From the NCBI GenBank assembly GCA_022072165.1, contig JAJVIF010000003.1, positions 62,001 through 126,000 on the forward strand: a DNA stretch of 64,000 nt, in the 5' to 3' direction. The notes under the pieces are model-generated. The model was not told where the DNA came from, did no database searches, and was given only the letters and a program-made list of their open reading frames with translations. Shown here one piece after another: positions 50,476 through 58,335 of this stretch (position 1 is its first letter; every line of letters begins with the position of its first letter). Origin of the DNA: a bacterium (lineage in GTDB: Bacteria; JAJVIF01). A program made the translations under genes and the position numbers.

Positions 50476-50694
50476 CCGTGCATCTGGGGTTTTACGCGGA
50501 CCCCAGGTCTTCAGCCCTGGGCGATGGTTGATGTGGCGCGAGGCGGCGCACGCCAGGCGCTGGTTTCCTGGGGGTCGACCTCCAGGTCGACCGGGCGCTC
50601 GACTTCCAAGTCGATGGGTACGGGGACCTCTGTCCCCTGCAGCATGGCAGTGCTGTACGCATATCGTCGTCGCCTCCCAGGTCTAAAGACCTGG
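50404..50694. repeat. Intergenic hairpin array, cluster B
   Basis: This lies in the 577-bp gap between topA and dnaE2. After the three-hairpin element (50404-50475) come 50502-50521 (CCCAGG stem), 50573-50592 (GGTCGACCT-CC-AGGTCGACC), 50599-50614 (TCGACTT-CC-AAGTCGA), 50622-50637 (GGGGAC-CTCT-GTCCCC) and 50677-50694 (CCAGGTCT-AA-AGACCTGG). Several stems close on CT-NN-AG. Cluster D has the same kinds of stem in related order on the other strand; cluster A carries the same 50677-type hairpin. The flanking sequence 50237-50403 shows no gene. Confidence 0.8.
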
Positions 50695-50791
50695 ACTCCG
50701 TGAACGTGGCTTTGTGGTCCTGATGGGGCCATGGGGAGAGATTGGGGAGAGCGAGTGGAGCAGCTGCCTTGTGTCCCCCGTGGGCGTAATA

Positions 50792-50807
50792 GTAAACGCA
50801 TGTTTAC
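50792..50807 (+). promoter_or_regulatory. Probable LexA (SOS) box upstream of dnaE2
   Basis: GTAAACGCATGTTTAC is a 6-4-6 dyad whose core AAC-GCAT-GTT fits the Gram-positive/Cheo box core AACRNRYGTT. It ends 6 nt before ATG 50814, where transcription would start or elongate. Known biology: error-prone DnaE2 genes are commonly LexA-controlled. Confidence 0.65.
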
Positions 50808-50813
50808 GTCTCT

Positions 50814-53800
50814 ATGGCCCCGACCACCACCACCGCCCGATCCGCCAGGATCCTCACCCTCCCCCCGCCGGTCCAGCCGACCCTCCCCCAGTTGCAGGTC
50901 CATTCGCAGTTCTCCCGACGTTTTGGGGCCTCGACGGTCACCGCCCTGGTCCAGGCCGCCTGCGATGCCCAGGTCCCCGCCCTCGCCCTCACCGACCGTA
51001 ACGCCATGCAGGGGGTCCTCCCCTTCCTCCGCGCCTGCCGTGATGCCGGCCTCCCGCCGATCATCGGAGCCGAAGTCGATGACCCGCAGGATGCCCGCCG
51101 ACGCGCCGTCTGCTGGGCCCGGAGCCGGCAGGGCTTCGCCGCCCTCTCCGCCCTGGTGAGCCGTCGCTGCCTCACCCCGGAGACCTTCGACCTCGCCGAC
51201 GAATGTGCCCGCCTCGACCCCACCGAGGTCTGGGCCGGCACCCCGCATCTGGAACTCCTCCTGACTGTCGCGCAACGCCGGCCTCCCACCGGCTGGGTGG
51301 CCCTGCTGATACCCGGATCGCGGCCCGAGGCGGCCGCGACACCGGCCCTGGTCCTGGGACTGGCCCAGCGACTGGGCCTGCTGGTGGCCCTCACCAGCGA
51401 TGCGGTCGCGGCGCGTCCTGGCGACCTGCCCGCCCACCGTCTGCTGCGACGCATCGCGGCCCGGTACAGCGACTGGCGTCCGGAGGAATACGGCCTCACC
51501 GGGACCCGGGACACGGTGATCTGGGACCGGGCGACCGCCGCCCACTGGGCAGGCCGCTATCCCGAGGCCGCCCGTGGGGCGCGCCAGGTCATGGAGGCCA
51601 CCGCCGGCCGGGTCGACCTCACGCGGCAGGGGTGGGTCATGCCCCCCTGGCCCGCCCCCGCAGGGAGCGATGCCGCCACGGAACTCACCGCCCGCGCCCG
51701 GGCCGGGATGCGTCGCCGCTACGGCCCCTTTCCGCCGCCGGCGATTCCGCGACGGCTGGCGTATGAACTCCAGGTCATCGGCGAGCATGGGTACCCCGCC
51801 TACTTCCATGTCGCCACCGACCTGGTGGAGCAGGCGCATCGCTGGGGGCTGGTGACACTGGGTCGGGGGTCCGTGGCCAACAGTCTGGTGGCCTATTGCC
51901 TCGGTCTCACCGAAGTCGATCCCATGCAGCACGACCTCTACTTCGAGCGCTTTCTGAATCCGGCGCGCAAGAGTCCGCCCGACATCGACATCGACTTCTC
52001 CTGGCGGGCCCGGGACCGGATGCTGGACTACCTCTTCGCCACCTACGGGGCGGATCAGGCGGCGATGGTGGGATGTGTCCATACCCTTCATGCCCGGGGG
52101 GCGTATCGCGAGACCGCCCTGGCCCTGGGGCTCCACCCGGATCAGATCGCCCTCTCCAAACGGCTGCCACACACCCGTCGCCCCGCCCTGCAGACCCTGA
52201 AGGAGCGCTATCCCGAAGTGGCGCATGTCCCGCTGGAGGATGCCCCGGTGGCGGAGGCCCTGCAGCTGGCGGAAGCGCTGGTGGGGGTCCCGCTGTCGGC
52301 GGGGATGCACCCCTGCGGCATCGTGCTGGCCCCCCGTCCCCTCACCGCCTATGGCCCGCTGGACCGCTGCCACAAGGGGTACCAGATGACGCACTTCGAC
52401 ATGTTCGGGGTGGAGGAAATGGGACTGGTGAAGCTGGATGTCCTGGCGACCCGGGGGCTGGGGACGGTGGATACGGTCCGGGAGGTCCTCCGGGAGCGGG
52501 GGGAGCCCGATCCCCTGGAGGCTCCCTTCGCGCAGTATGCCGGCCATCCTGCGGCCCGACGCCTCCTGCGGCAGGGCCAGAGCCTGGGCTGCTTCTACAC
52601 CGAATCCCCGGCGATGCTCAGCCTCAACCGGAAGATCCGCTGCGCGTCGTATGAGCATCTCATCGCCACCAGTTCCGTCATCCGCCCCGGAGTCGCCGAG
52701 AGCGGCATGATGGACGAGTACATCGGCCGGCATCTGGGACAAAAGCCGATCGCCCATCTGCATCCCTTGCTGGGGGAGCTGCTGCGGGAAACCCACGGGG
52801 TCATGGTCTATCAGGAAGATGTCCTCAAGGTGGCCCATCACTTTGGGGGGATGACACTGGCGGAAGCGGACCTCCTGCGACGCGCCATGAGCGGGAAGGA
52901 GCGGAGCCCCATCGCGATGGCCCCGGTGGAGGCCCGGTTCCTCGCTGCCGCCACCAGTCGCGGGATTCCGCAGGCCCATGCCGCGGAGGTCTGGCGACAG
53001 ATCGCGTCGTTCGCCGGCTACGCCTTCTGCAAGGCCCACTCCGCCGCCTTCGCCCGGCTCTCCATGCAGACCTGCCGCCTGAAGGCCGATGCCACCGCTC
53101 CCTTTATGGCGGCGGTCCTCAGCAATGAGGGGGGGTACTACGCCCCGCATGTCTATCTGGAGGAAGCCCGCCGCTGGGGGCTGCGCATCAGTGGTCCCGA
53201 TGTCAACGGCTCGCAGGCGGAGTACTGGGGCTACGGCACCCTGTTGCGGGTCGGCCTCATGGCGATCCGGAATCTCCAGCACGACAGCATCGCGCGGATC
53301 CTCACCGCCCGGGCCGGACGCCCCTTTAGCGACATGGTGGACTTCCTCCACCGGACCCGCACCGGTCCCGGGGGCCTCGACCCCTCGCAGGTGGAACTCC
53401 TCATCGTCGCCGGGGCCTGCGACAGCCTCGCTCCCACCCGCCCGGAGCAACTCCGGCTCCTGCTGACCCATGTGAAGCAGTGCCAGGCGCTCCGGGAGCG
53501 CACCACCCTGCCCCTCTTCCCGGACCGTGCGGAGACCGCTGACAACGCACCGGGCGCGTCGCACCGGCGCGACTGGTCCCAGGATGACAAGTACGCCCGG
53601 CAGCTGGAACTCCTGGGACTGCTGCCGGCCATGCACCCCCTGACCTGGCTCGGCCCCCGGCTGCCGCCCCTGGCGGAGGGGCCGCCCCTGATCGCGGCCC
53701 GGGATCTGGCGCGCTATCGCGGACAGCGGGTACGCCTGCGGGGACTCGGGGTCACCCGCAAGCTGGTGACGACCCGGAATGGCCGGGATCGCATGGCCTT

Positions 53801-54146
53801 TCTGAGCCTCGAGGATCCGACCGCCATCGCCGAGGTAACCATCTTTCCCGCCGCCTACCGGCGCTGTGCCGCCGCCCTCCAGGGCTGGGGGCCCTATGTG
53901 GTGACTGGTCTCGTGGACGCACAGTTTGGGGTCGCGAGTCTGACCGCCCATCAGGTGGAGCGGGTGGAGGTCCCGGCGAGTGTGCAGTTACCGCAGGGCG
54001 TGACCGAACGCTTCGGCGAGTTTGGGGCGAGCGGGATCATTCCGGGGCAGGGGACCGCGGTGATTCCAGGGCGTGCGGGGCGTCAGGCCCCACCGGTCGC
54101 GACCCCGGTCGCACCGTCGGAAGGCATCCGGCGTCAGCAGGCGTAA
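50814..54146 (+). CDS. dnaE2: Error-prone DNA polymerase III alpha subunit (DnaE2/ImuC type)
   Basis: A 1110-residue C-family polymerase, the length of DnaE2 rather than DnaE1. The N-terminal PHP domain (~25-230) is degenerate: LQVHSQFSRRFGAST in place of the usual HxHSxxS opening. The palm has GRGSVANSLVAYCLGLTEVDP and the catalytic acid motif PDIDIDF (389-395), then GMHPCGIVLAP, THFDMFGVEEMGLVKLDVLATRGL and SGKERSPIAMAPVEARFLAAA. The C-terminal OB fold (~960-1060) has RVRLRGLGVTRKLVTTRNGRDRMAFLSLEDPT. DnaE2 performs mutagenic lesion bypass with ImuA/ImuB, which are not in this window. A LexA-like box overlaps the promoter. No ribosome site is evident. The gene is flanked on both sides by hairpin repeat clusters. 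Confidence 0.88.
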   Translation: MAPTTTTARSARILTLPPPVQPTLPQLQVHSQFSRRFGASTVTALVQAACDAQVPALALTDRNAMQGVLPFLRACRDAGLPPIIGAEVDDPQDARRRAVCWARSRQGFAALSALVSRRCLTPETFDLADECARLDPTEVWAGTPHLELLLTVAQRRPPTGWVALLIPGSRPEAAATPALVLGLAQRLGLLVALTSDAVAARPGDLPAHRLLRRIAARYSDWRPEEYGLTGTRDTVIWDRATAAHWAGRYPEAARGARQVMEATAGRVDLTRQGWVMPPWPAPAGSDAATELTARARAGMRRRYGPFPPPAIPRRLAYELQVIGEHGYPAYFHVATDLVEQAHRWGLVTLGRGSVANSLVAYCLGLTEVDPMQHDLYFERFLNPARKSPPDIDIDFSWRARDRMLDYLFATYGADQAAMVGCVHTLHARGAYRETALALGLHPDQIALSKRLPHTRRPALQTLKERYPEVAHVPLEDAPVAEALQLAEALVGVPLSAGMHPCGIVLAPRPLTAYGPLDRCHKGYQMTHFDMFGVEEMGLVKLDVLATRGLGTVDTVREVLRERGEPDPLEAPFAQYAGHPAARRLLRQGQSLGCFYTESPAMLSLNRKIRCASYEHLIATSSVIRPGVAESGMMDEYIGRHLGQKPIAHLHPLLGELLRETHGVMVYQEDVLKVAHHFGGMTLAEADLLRRAMSGKERSPIAMAPVEARFLAAATSRGIPQAHAAEVWRQIASFAGYAFCKAHSAAFARLSMQTCRLKADATAPFMAAVLSNEGGYYAPHVYLEEARRWGLRISGPDVNGSQAEYWGYGTLLRVGLMAIRNLQHDSIARILTARAGRPFSDMVDFLHRTRTGPGGLDPSQVELLIVAGACDSLAPTRPEQLRLLLTHVKQCQALRERTTLPLFPDRAETADNAPGASHRRDWSQDDKYARQLELLGLLPAMHPLTWLGPRLPPLAEGPPLIAARDLARYRGQRVRLRGLGVTRKLVTTRNGRDRMAFLSLEDPTAIAEVTIFPAAYRRCAAALQGWGPYVVTGLVDAQFGVASLTAHQVERVEVPASVQLPQGVTERFGEFGASGIIPGQGTAVIPGRAGRQAPPVATPVAPSEGIRRQQA

Positions 54147-54193
54147 GGAGCGAAGCACGGCCAAGCCCGAAGAGACCCGGTAGGAACAGCGTG

Positions 54194-54517
54194 CCGGGGG
54201 CTGAAGTCCCCGGACCCATCGACCTGGAGGTCGACATCCCGGTCGACCCGGAGGTCGACCCTCCAGCGCGTGTGGTGCTACGGGAAAGAGAGGGGCGACG
54301 AAGAGTGGATGCTGCCAAGAGTCGGAGGGGCGACCCCCGGTCGCCCGGTGATCCGGCGCCTGCGCCGGTGGGTACGCCAGGCCCCCGGCCTGGCACGAAA
54401 GGACTCTCACGGAATGCAAACATGAGTCGCCGATGGATTGCGGCGCAGCAAGCCACGCCGCTACGCCATGAATCCACACGCTGCCGGGACGGGGCGTCCC
54501 GGGTCTGAAGACCTGGG
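54194..54517. repeat. Intergenic hairpin array, cluster D
   Basis: This fills the gap after dnaE2. Stems are 54194-54213 (CCGGGG-GCTGAAGT-CCCCGG), 54219-54234 (TCGACCT-GG-AGGTCGA), 54241-54260 (two self-palindromic GGTCGACC units), the three-hairpin element 54323-54394, 54440-54462 (a 23-nt sequence identical in reverse complement to 3717-3739 of cluster A), 54484-54502 (the same hairpin as hairpin 1 of copy B) and 54498-54517 (CCCGGGTCT-GA-AGACCTGGG). No protein gene is visible. Confidence 0.8.
54323..54394 (-). repeat. 72-nt three-hairpin element, copy D
   Basis: On the minus strand: hairpin 1 54394-54387/54383-54376, hairpin 2 54368-54362/54359-54353, hairpin 3 54346-54339/54335-54328; linker ACCCA between 1 and 2. 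Confidence 0.85.
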
Positions 54518-54554
54518 CTCCGGACGATGGTCGAAACGTAAGGCGAAAAGGAGC

Positions 54555-55043
54555 CTACTGCCCCGCGTAAGAGGGGGACTGCTCCGCCGGCGATGCCACC
54601 GGATTCTCAGCGGGCTGGATCTGCGGCGAGTACGACTCACAATAGACACACAACGGCGCGTGATGAAACGTTCGCTCGAAGTAGTGACAGGTCGCCTGGC
54701 GCGAGTCCCGCAAATGGGTCGGCAGCGGCCCTTCCAGATGCAGGCAGCGATGCGACACCCCCCGCAACTCCAGCAGTCGCTCCCGCTGGACCCTCCACTG
54801 ATTCCGGATGATGACGGTCCGCTCCGAATAAGCGAATCCGGCGGAACCGATCAGAAACGCCGATAACCCCCACCAGAAGACCATCAGCGGATACGCCAGC
54901 AGAAACTGCAGCAGCATCGCCAGTAAACCTAAACAGGCGACAGTCAGGCCGAGCACCGCCCCAAGGCCGATACTCTGTTGCGGCAGCTCATACCACCGTG
55001 CACGCTCTGTCAGGTGCTGCCACTCGGTCTGTTTCGATGTCAT
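54555..55043 (-). CDS. Two-helix membrane protein of unknown function
   Basis: A 162-residue protein. ATG 55043 is chosen because the frame upstream of it has no membrane or family features and GGAG lies some 13 nt before. Two adjacent hydrophobic segments (IGLGAVLGLTVACLGLLAMLLQFLLAY and PLMVFWWGLSAFLIGSAGFAY, ~24-70) form a hairpin in the membrane. The C-terminal cytoplasmic part begins with a basic helix (ERTVIIRNQWRVQRERLLELRG), then has CYFERT-like and CVYCES segments with a CxxC pair. No family was recognised. It diverges from the UDG gene by about 140 bp and ends next to repeat cluster D. Confidence 0.65.
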   Translation of the reverse strand: MTSKQTEWQHLTERARWYELPQQSIGLGAVLGLTVACLGLLAMLLQFLLAYPLMVFWWGLSAFLIGSAGFAYSERTVIIRNQWRVQRERLLELRGVSHRCLHLEGPLPTHLRDSRQATCHYFERTFHHAPLCVYCESYSPQIQPAENPVASPAEQSPSYAGQ

Positions 55044-55172
55044 GGCGATACCGGCTCTCCTGGGACGATGAGTTACTGCGTCGCACCCTGGAAAAAGGAG
55101 GCTGGCAGGGGAGTTCCCTGCAACAGCGGTTTCGCCTGCGCCTGTAGCACAAATCATACCGTGAAGTGCAGG

Positions 55173-55178
55173 TACCAT
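55173..55178 (+). promoter_or_regulatory. Possible leaderless -10 (TACCAT) of the UDG gene
   Basis: TACCAT ends 8 nt before ATG 55187. A second candidate, CATACC, lies further upstream; no ribosome site is seen. Confidence 0.35.
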
Positions 55179-55186
55179 GCACCCTC

Positions 55187-55777
55187 ATGACCTCGCAGCC
55201 TCCCCTCCAGCAATGCGATCCGGTGGCGGAACTGGCCGCCCTGCAGCAGGCCATGCACCAGTGCACGCGCTGTCCCGACCTGGTCCGCTCCCGCAGCCGG
55301 GTGGTCCCCGGCGATGGCCACCCCCAGGCGAAAATTGTCTTTGTTGGCGAGGGCCCTGGCGCAGATGAAGATCGCGAGGGGATTCCGTTTGTCGGACGCG
55401 CCGGGCAGTTGCTCAACGAATGCCTGCAGTTGATTGACCTTGAACGACGTGAGGTCTTTATCACCAATGTCGTGAAGTGCCGTCCGGAAAACAATCGCGA
55501 CCCCGAGCCCGCCGAAATCGCTGCGTGTCGGGAACACCTCTTCGCCCAGTTACTCCTCATCAATCCCCTGGTGGTCTGTACCCTCGGGCGCTTTGCGCTG
55601 CAGGCGCTGGTGAAAGCAGACCTCTCCATTACCCAGATGCACGGCAAGCCAGTGAAGCGGCACGGCATCACGTTTTTTCCGCTGTTTCACCCCTCAGCAG
55701 CCCTGCGGGATCCGGAGAAAAGGGTCGCGCTGCAGGAAGATTTCCTGGTGCTCCAAACGTTGTTGCGCGGCATGTAA
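55187..55777 (+). CDS. Family 4 uracil-DNA glycosylase, 4Fe-4S type
   Basis: A 196-residue protein. ATG 55187 is preferred over an in-frame start 21 nt upstream. Cys26, Cys29, Cys98 and Cys114 match the cluster ligands of family 4 UDG (CTRCPDL, KCRPENNRDP and AACREH). The active-site block is VFVGEGPGADEDREGIPFVGRAGQLLNECL, and FPLFHPSAALRDP carries the late His motif. It removes uracil arising from cytosine deamination at the start of base excision repair. Size and motif order are typical of thermophile-type and broadly bacterial UDGa. It is transcribed alone and converges with trpS. Confidence 0.95.
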   Translation: MTSQPPLQQCDPVAELAALQQAMHQCTRCPDLVRSRSRVVPGDGHPQAKIVFVGEGPGADEDREGIPFVGRAGQLLNECLQLIDLERREVFITNVVKCRPENNRDPEPAEIAACREHLFAQLLLINPLVVCTLGRFALQALVKADLSITQMHGKPVKRHGITFFPLFHPSAALRDPEKRVALQEDFLVLQTLLRGM

Positions 55778-55834
55778 GCCAGTGACAAACCACGAAGCAG
55801 CAGGCTTCGCGGCTCCAGATTCGAGAACCGCACC

Positions 55835-57460
55835 CTATTCCCCGGGTGTGATGGTCCCCCGGACCCGCACCGGCACCGACACGCTCCGGGGTCCGGCGTT
55901 CACCGCATCATTCGGCACCAGTTCCAGTCCCTCCGCCGGAATCTCCATGAGGGTCGCCAGCCGCTGCACCAGATGTCGCTGATCGCTGGGACTGAGGCTC
56001 TTGCCAAAGACCCGAAAGACCACCCCGCCGGCAATAGGACGGACCCCGGTGGCGTAGATTTTCTTCGGATTCGTGTCAATGATCGCCTGGCTGAGCTGAT
56101 CGACATGCAGCCGTTTCACCCGCTCCAGCGGCACCGTGACATGCAGCTCGTAGCCCGCGCCTAGCGGTTGCAGGGGGACTCCGGGGATCGCGAGGCGGGG
56201 GTTCCCACTGACAAGGATAATGACCTCGCCCCCCTGGACTTCTTCAAAGCCGTGAAACTTAAACTGCAGGCTCTCGGCCTGCTCCAGCAGGTAGGCCCGC
56301 ACCTGCGCCCTGTCTCCCTCGGCCACCTGCACGAAGAACTGGTGATAGCCCCCCTGGAACTCGGGGTCCTGCGGATTGAACTGCAACGCCGGGGGGAGCG
56401 CGAGCCCCCCATCAGTGATGTAGAACCCTCGCTCCAGTCCCATGACTTCCCGGACTTCCCGCAGGGTCTCCCGCGCTACTTTGCGCGCCTTTTCCGCGCC
56501 ATAGCCGAGGAGTTCATCGACCTGCTTCGGATGCCCTGCCAGAGTGGCGCGACGTTCCCGCATCGGCGCGAGGTGGGTCACCAGATTGCTTCCCATCAGT
56601 CGCTTGCAGTCGACACATCCCAGCGCTCCGGACGTGCAGCCACCCCGCACCTCACTGACGGTCTCCGTGGGGCTGACGATGCCATGGAACGTGAAGACCG
56701 GACAGTGCTCCGGATGTCCCGGATCCCCCTTACGCTGCTTCTGCGGATCGGTGAACATCCGCATGACCTTCTCCTGCGTGCTCTCTGCCGATTCCCGCAT
56801 ATCAATGGCGTTGCCATAGCTCTTGGACATCTTGCGGTTATCGAGTCCCGGAATGAGCGGGACCTCGGCGAAGAGATAGCCGGGCACGGGGAAGATTGGA
56901 CGCTTGAAGATCCGGAGAAACGTCTTGGCGATGTCCTGCGCCAGATGCAGATGTGTCGCCTGGTCCTTGCCGATCGGCACCAGCTCGCCCTTGTAGAGAC
57001 AGATGTCGGCGGTCTGCAGGACCGGATAGGTGAAGAGTCCGGCGTTCGCTTCGGCGGCCTTGTTCTGCTCCAGGGTCTCGCGATAGGTGGGATTCCGGTC
57101 CAGCCAGGCGACCGGCGTAATCATGTTCAGCAGGCCGGCGAACTCGATCACTTCCGGCACATGACTCTGGACAAACAGCGTGCTGCGCAGCGGATCGATG
57201 CCGCCCGCCATCCAGTCGAGGGCGATTTCCCGGATGTTCCCCTGAATCCGTTCGGGATGTGCCCAGGCGGTCGTGAGCGCGTGATAGTCCACCAGACAGA
57301 AGTAGCAGTCATAGGACTCCTGCAGCTGCACCATATTGCTGAGGACCGCCCACATCTGCCCGATGTGCCAGGGGCCGGTTGGTCGGGTTCCGGTGAAGAC
57401 CCGACTCCCGGCCGGGGGGAGTTCGGTGACAGCGGCGGTCGGTGGCGCAGCAGAAGTCAT
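55835..57460 (-). CDS. trpS: Tryptophanyl-tRNA synthetase with long C-terminal extension
   Basis: A 541-residue protein; ordinary bacterial TrpRS has ~330. ATG 57460 is chosen because a -10 hexamer ends 7 nt upstream. The catalytic core (~15-350) has GTRPTGPWHIGQ (HIGH motif), YPVLQTADICLYKGELVPIGKDQATHLHLAQDIA, PLIPGLDNRKMSKSYGNAI (KMSKS motif) and CVDCKRLMGSNL. Residues ~360-541 form an extra domain absent from standard TrpRS: LQFNPQDPEFQGGYHQFFVQVAEGD, VIILVSGNPRLAIPG, YELHVTVPLERVKRLHVDQLSQAII and VFRVFGKSLSPSDQRHLVQRLATLM. The domain is not recognised; it may bind tRNA or regulate charging. The core matches tRNA-Trp charging function. Confidence 0.93.
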   Translation of the reverse strand: MTSAAPPTAAVTELPPAGSRVFTGTRPTGPWHIGQMWAVLSNMVQLQESYDCYFCLVDYHALTTAWAHPERIQGNIREIALDWMAGGIDPLRSTLFVQSHVPEVIEFAGLLNMITPVAWLDRNPTYRETLEQNKAAEANAGLFTYPVLQTADICLYKGELVPIGKDQATHLHLAQDIAKTFLRIFKRPIFPVPGYLFAEVPLIPGLDNRKMSKSYGNAIDMRESAESTQEKVMRMFTDPQKQRKGDPGHPEHCPVFTFHGIVSPTETVSEVRGGCTSGALGCVDCKRLMGSNLVTHLAPMRERRATLAGHPKQVDELLGYGAEKARKVARETLREVREVMGLERGFYITDGGLALPPALQFNPQDPEFQGGYHQFFVQVAEGDRAQVRAYLLEQAESLQFKFHGFEEVQGGEVIILVSGNPRLAIPGVPLQPLGAGYELHVTVPLERVKRLHVDQLSQAIIDTNPKKIYATGVRPIAGGVVFRVFGKSLSPSDQRHLVQRLATLMEIPAEGLELVPNDAVNAGPRSVSVPVRVRGTITPGE

Positions 57461-57467
57461 GCTGGCA

Positions 57468-57473
57468 AGTGTA
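57468..57473 (-). promoter_or_regulatory. Leaderless promoter -10 (TACACT) of trpS
   Basis: Minus-strand TACACT ends 7 nt before ATG 57460; no ribosome site lies between. Confidence 0.5.
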
Positions 57474-57527
57474 GCGAAGGGGATTCGATCGGAGCTGGAG
57501 GCGGGAGCCGCCCCGTTCACGGGGGAC

Positions 57528-58313
57528 CTAGCGCTCCTGGCCGGTCACCGGGTCGACGATCCGGATGGTCGGGTCCTTTTGTTCGCCGGGGACTCCAAAC
57601 GGAAGGCCTCGCACCTGCGAAGCGCAGTCCGGGCAGTACTCCAGCGGCAGGCGGTCCACTTCCGCCATGGTCCGGACTGCGGTCATCACACAACCACTGG
57701 CATGAGTGCATCGCGCCAGATGACCATACTCATGGCGCAACAGTTTGAGCAGGCGTTCTGCCGCCAGCGTTGGATCTTTGCCCAGTTCCGTAATGTCGAT
57801 AACGATCACCAGCCCCCCCGGATCGCTCCAGGAGATCGCGGTCTGGAAGGGTGTCAGGGGGATCACGCCCCGTCGCAACACCACCAGAGGAGTCGTCACA
57901 CCGGCACGTTTGCGCTGCTGAGCAAGAGGCTCCCAGATCGAGGGGACCGCGGGGGGGCGGTCCGGGGCGAAGGGATCGGGGATCGTCGCAAAGGTCACCC
58001 CCTCGGGTACCAGTTGCTGCAGCCGGACCAGCAGGTCCAGGTCGCCAGGACGCAGGCTCATATCCCCATAGGAGGTCGCCTGTGGTGGCAGGACCGCCGA
58101 GGGTTTGGTGCCCGGGACCGGGTCGGCGAGAAAGACCCAACCGTCCCAGCGCAGTGCCACATGGTCCGCTGGCAGAGGGGCACTGGCACTCCCAAGTTGT
58201 TGCGCCTGCAGGAAGAGGAGCCCGATGGCCAGCAGCGAGCACACGACCGTCACCAGTCCCCATTGGGACCAGAAGCTCAGACGTCGCGGCGGCTGCGCTG
58301 TCAGGGAGTCCAT
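57528..58313 (-). CDS. Membrane-anchored archaemetzincin-like zinc protease
   Basis: A 261-residue protein with one N-terminal membrane anchor (WGLVTVVCSLLAIGLLFLQ, ~18-36). The metzincin-like motif HEYGHLARCTH spans 194-204 (zinc ligands His194, His198, His204; general base Glu195), with Arg201 in place of the usual Gly. Cys208, Met210 (CVM, the Met-turn-like segment) and the pair Cys227/Cys230 (CPDC) match the additional Cys/Met pattern of archaemetzincins, although spacing differs by two residues after the third His. This would be an extracytoplasmic zinc protease; substrate is unknown. ATG 58313 is used because a -10 hexamer lies 9 nt before. It diverges from a MoxR ATPase gene with overlapping promoters. 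Confidence 0.7.
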   Translation of the reverse strand: MDSLTAQPPRRLSFWSQWGLVTVVCSLLAIGLLFLQAQQLGSASAPLPADHVALRWDGWVFLADPVPGTKPSAVLPPQATSYGDMSLRPGDLDLLVRLQQLVPEGVTFATIPDPFAPDRPPAVPSIWEPLAQQRKRAGVTTPLVVLRRGVIPLTPFQTAISWSDPGGLVIVIDITELGKDPTLAAERLLKLLRHEYGHLARCTHASGCVMTAVRTMAEVDRLPLEYCPDCASQVRGLPFGVPGEQKDPTIRIVDPVTGQER

Positions 58314-58321
58314 CTGTCCCG

Positions 58322-58328
58322 TAATATA
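58322..58328. promoter_or_regulatory. Overlapping divergent leaderless promoters
   Basis: On the plus strand TAATAT (58322-58327) ends 8 nt before ATG 58336 of the MoxR gene. On the minus strand TATATT (58328-58323) ends 9 nt before ATG 58313 of the protease gene. The two -10 elements share five bases, so the genes probably compete for polymerase. Confidence 0.5.
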
Positions 58329-58335
58329 GGCTCGC

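Noticed and set aside
50511-53951. Very long open frame antisense to dnaE2 (over 1100 codons)
   Set aside because: It mirrors the codon bias of the real gene in GC-rich DNA; the product is low-complexity Gly/Arg-rich with no domain, while the plus-strand frame has complete polymerase motifs.
56168-57748. Open frame antisense to trpS
   Set aside because: Shadow frame; trpS has both synthetase signatures.
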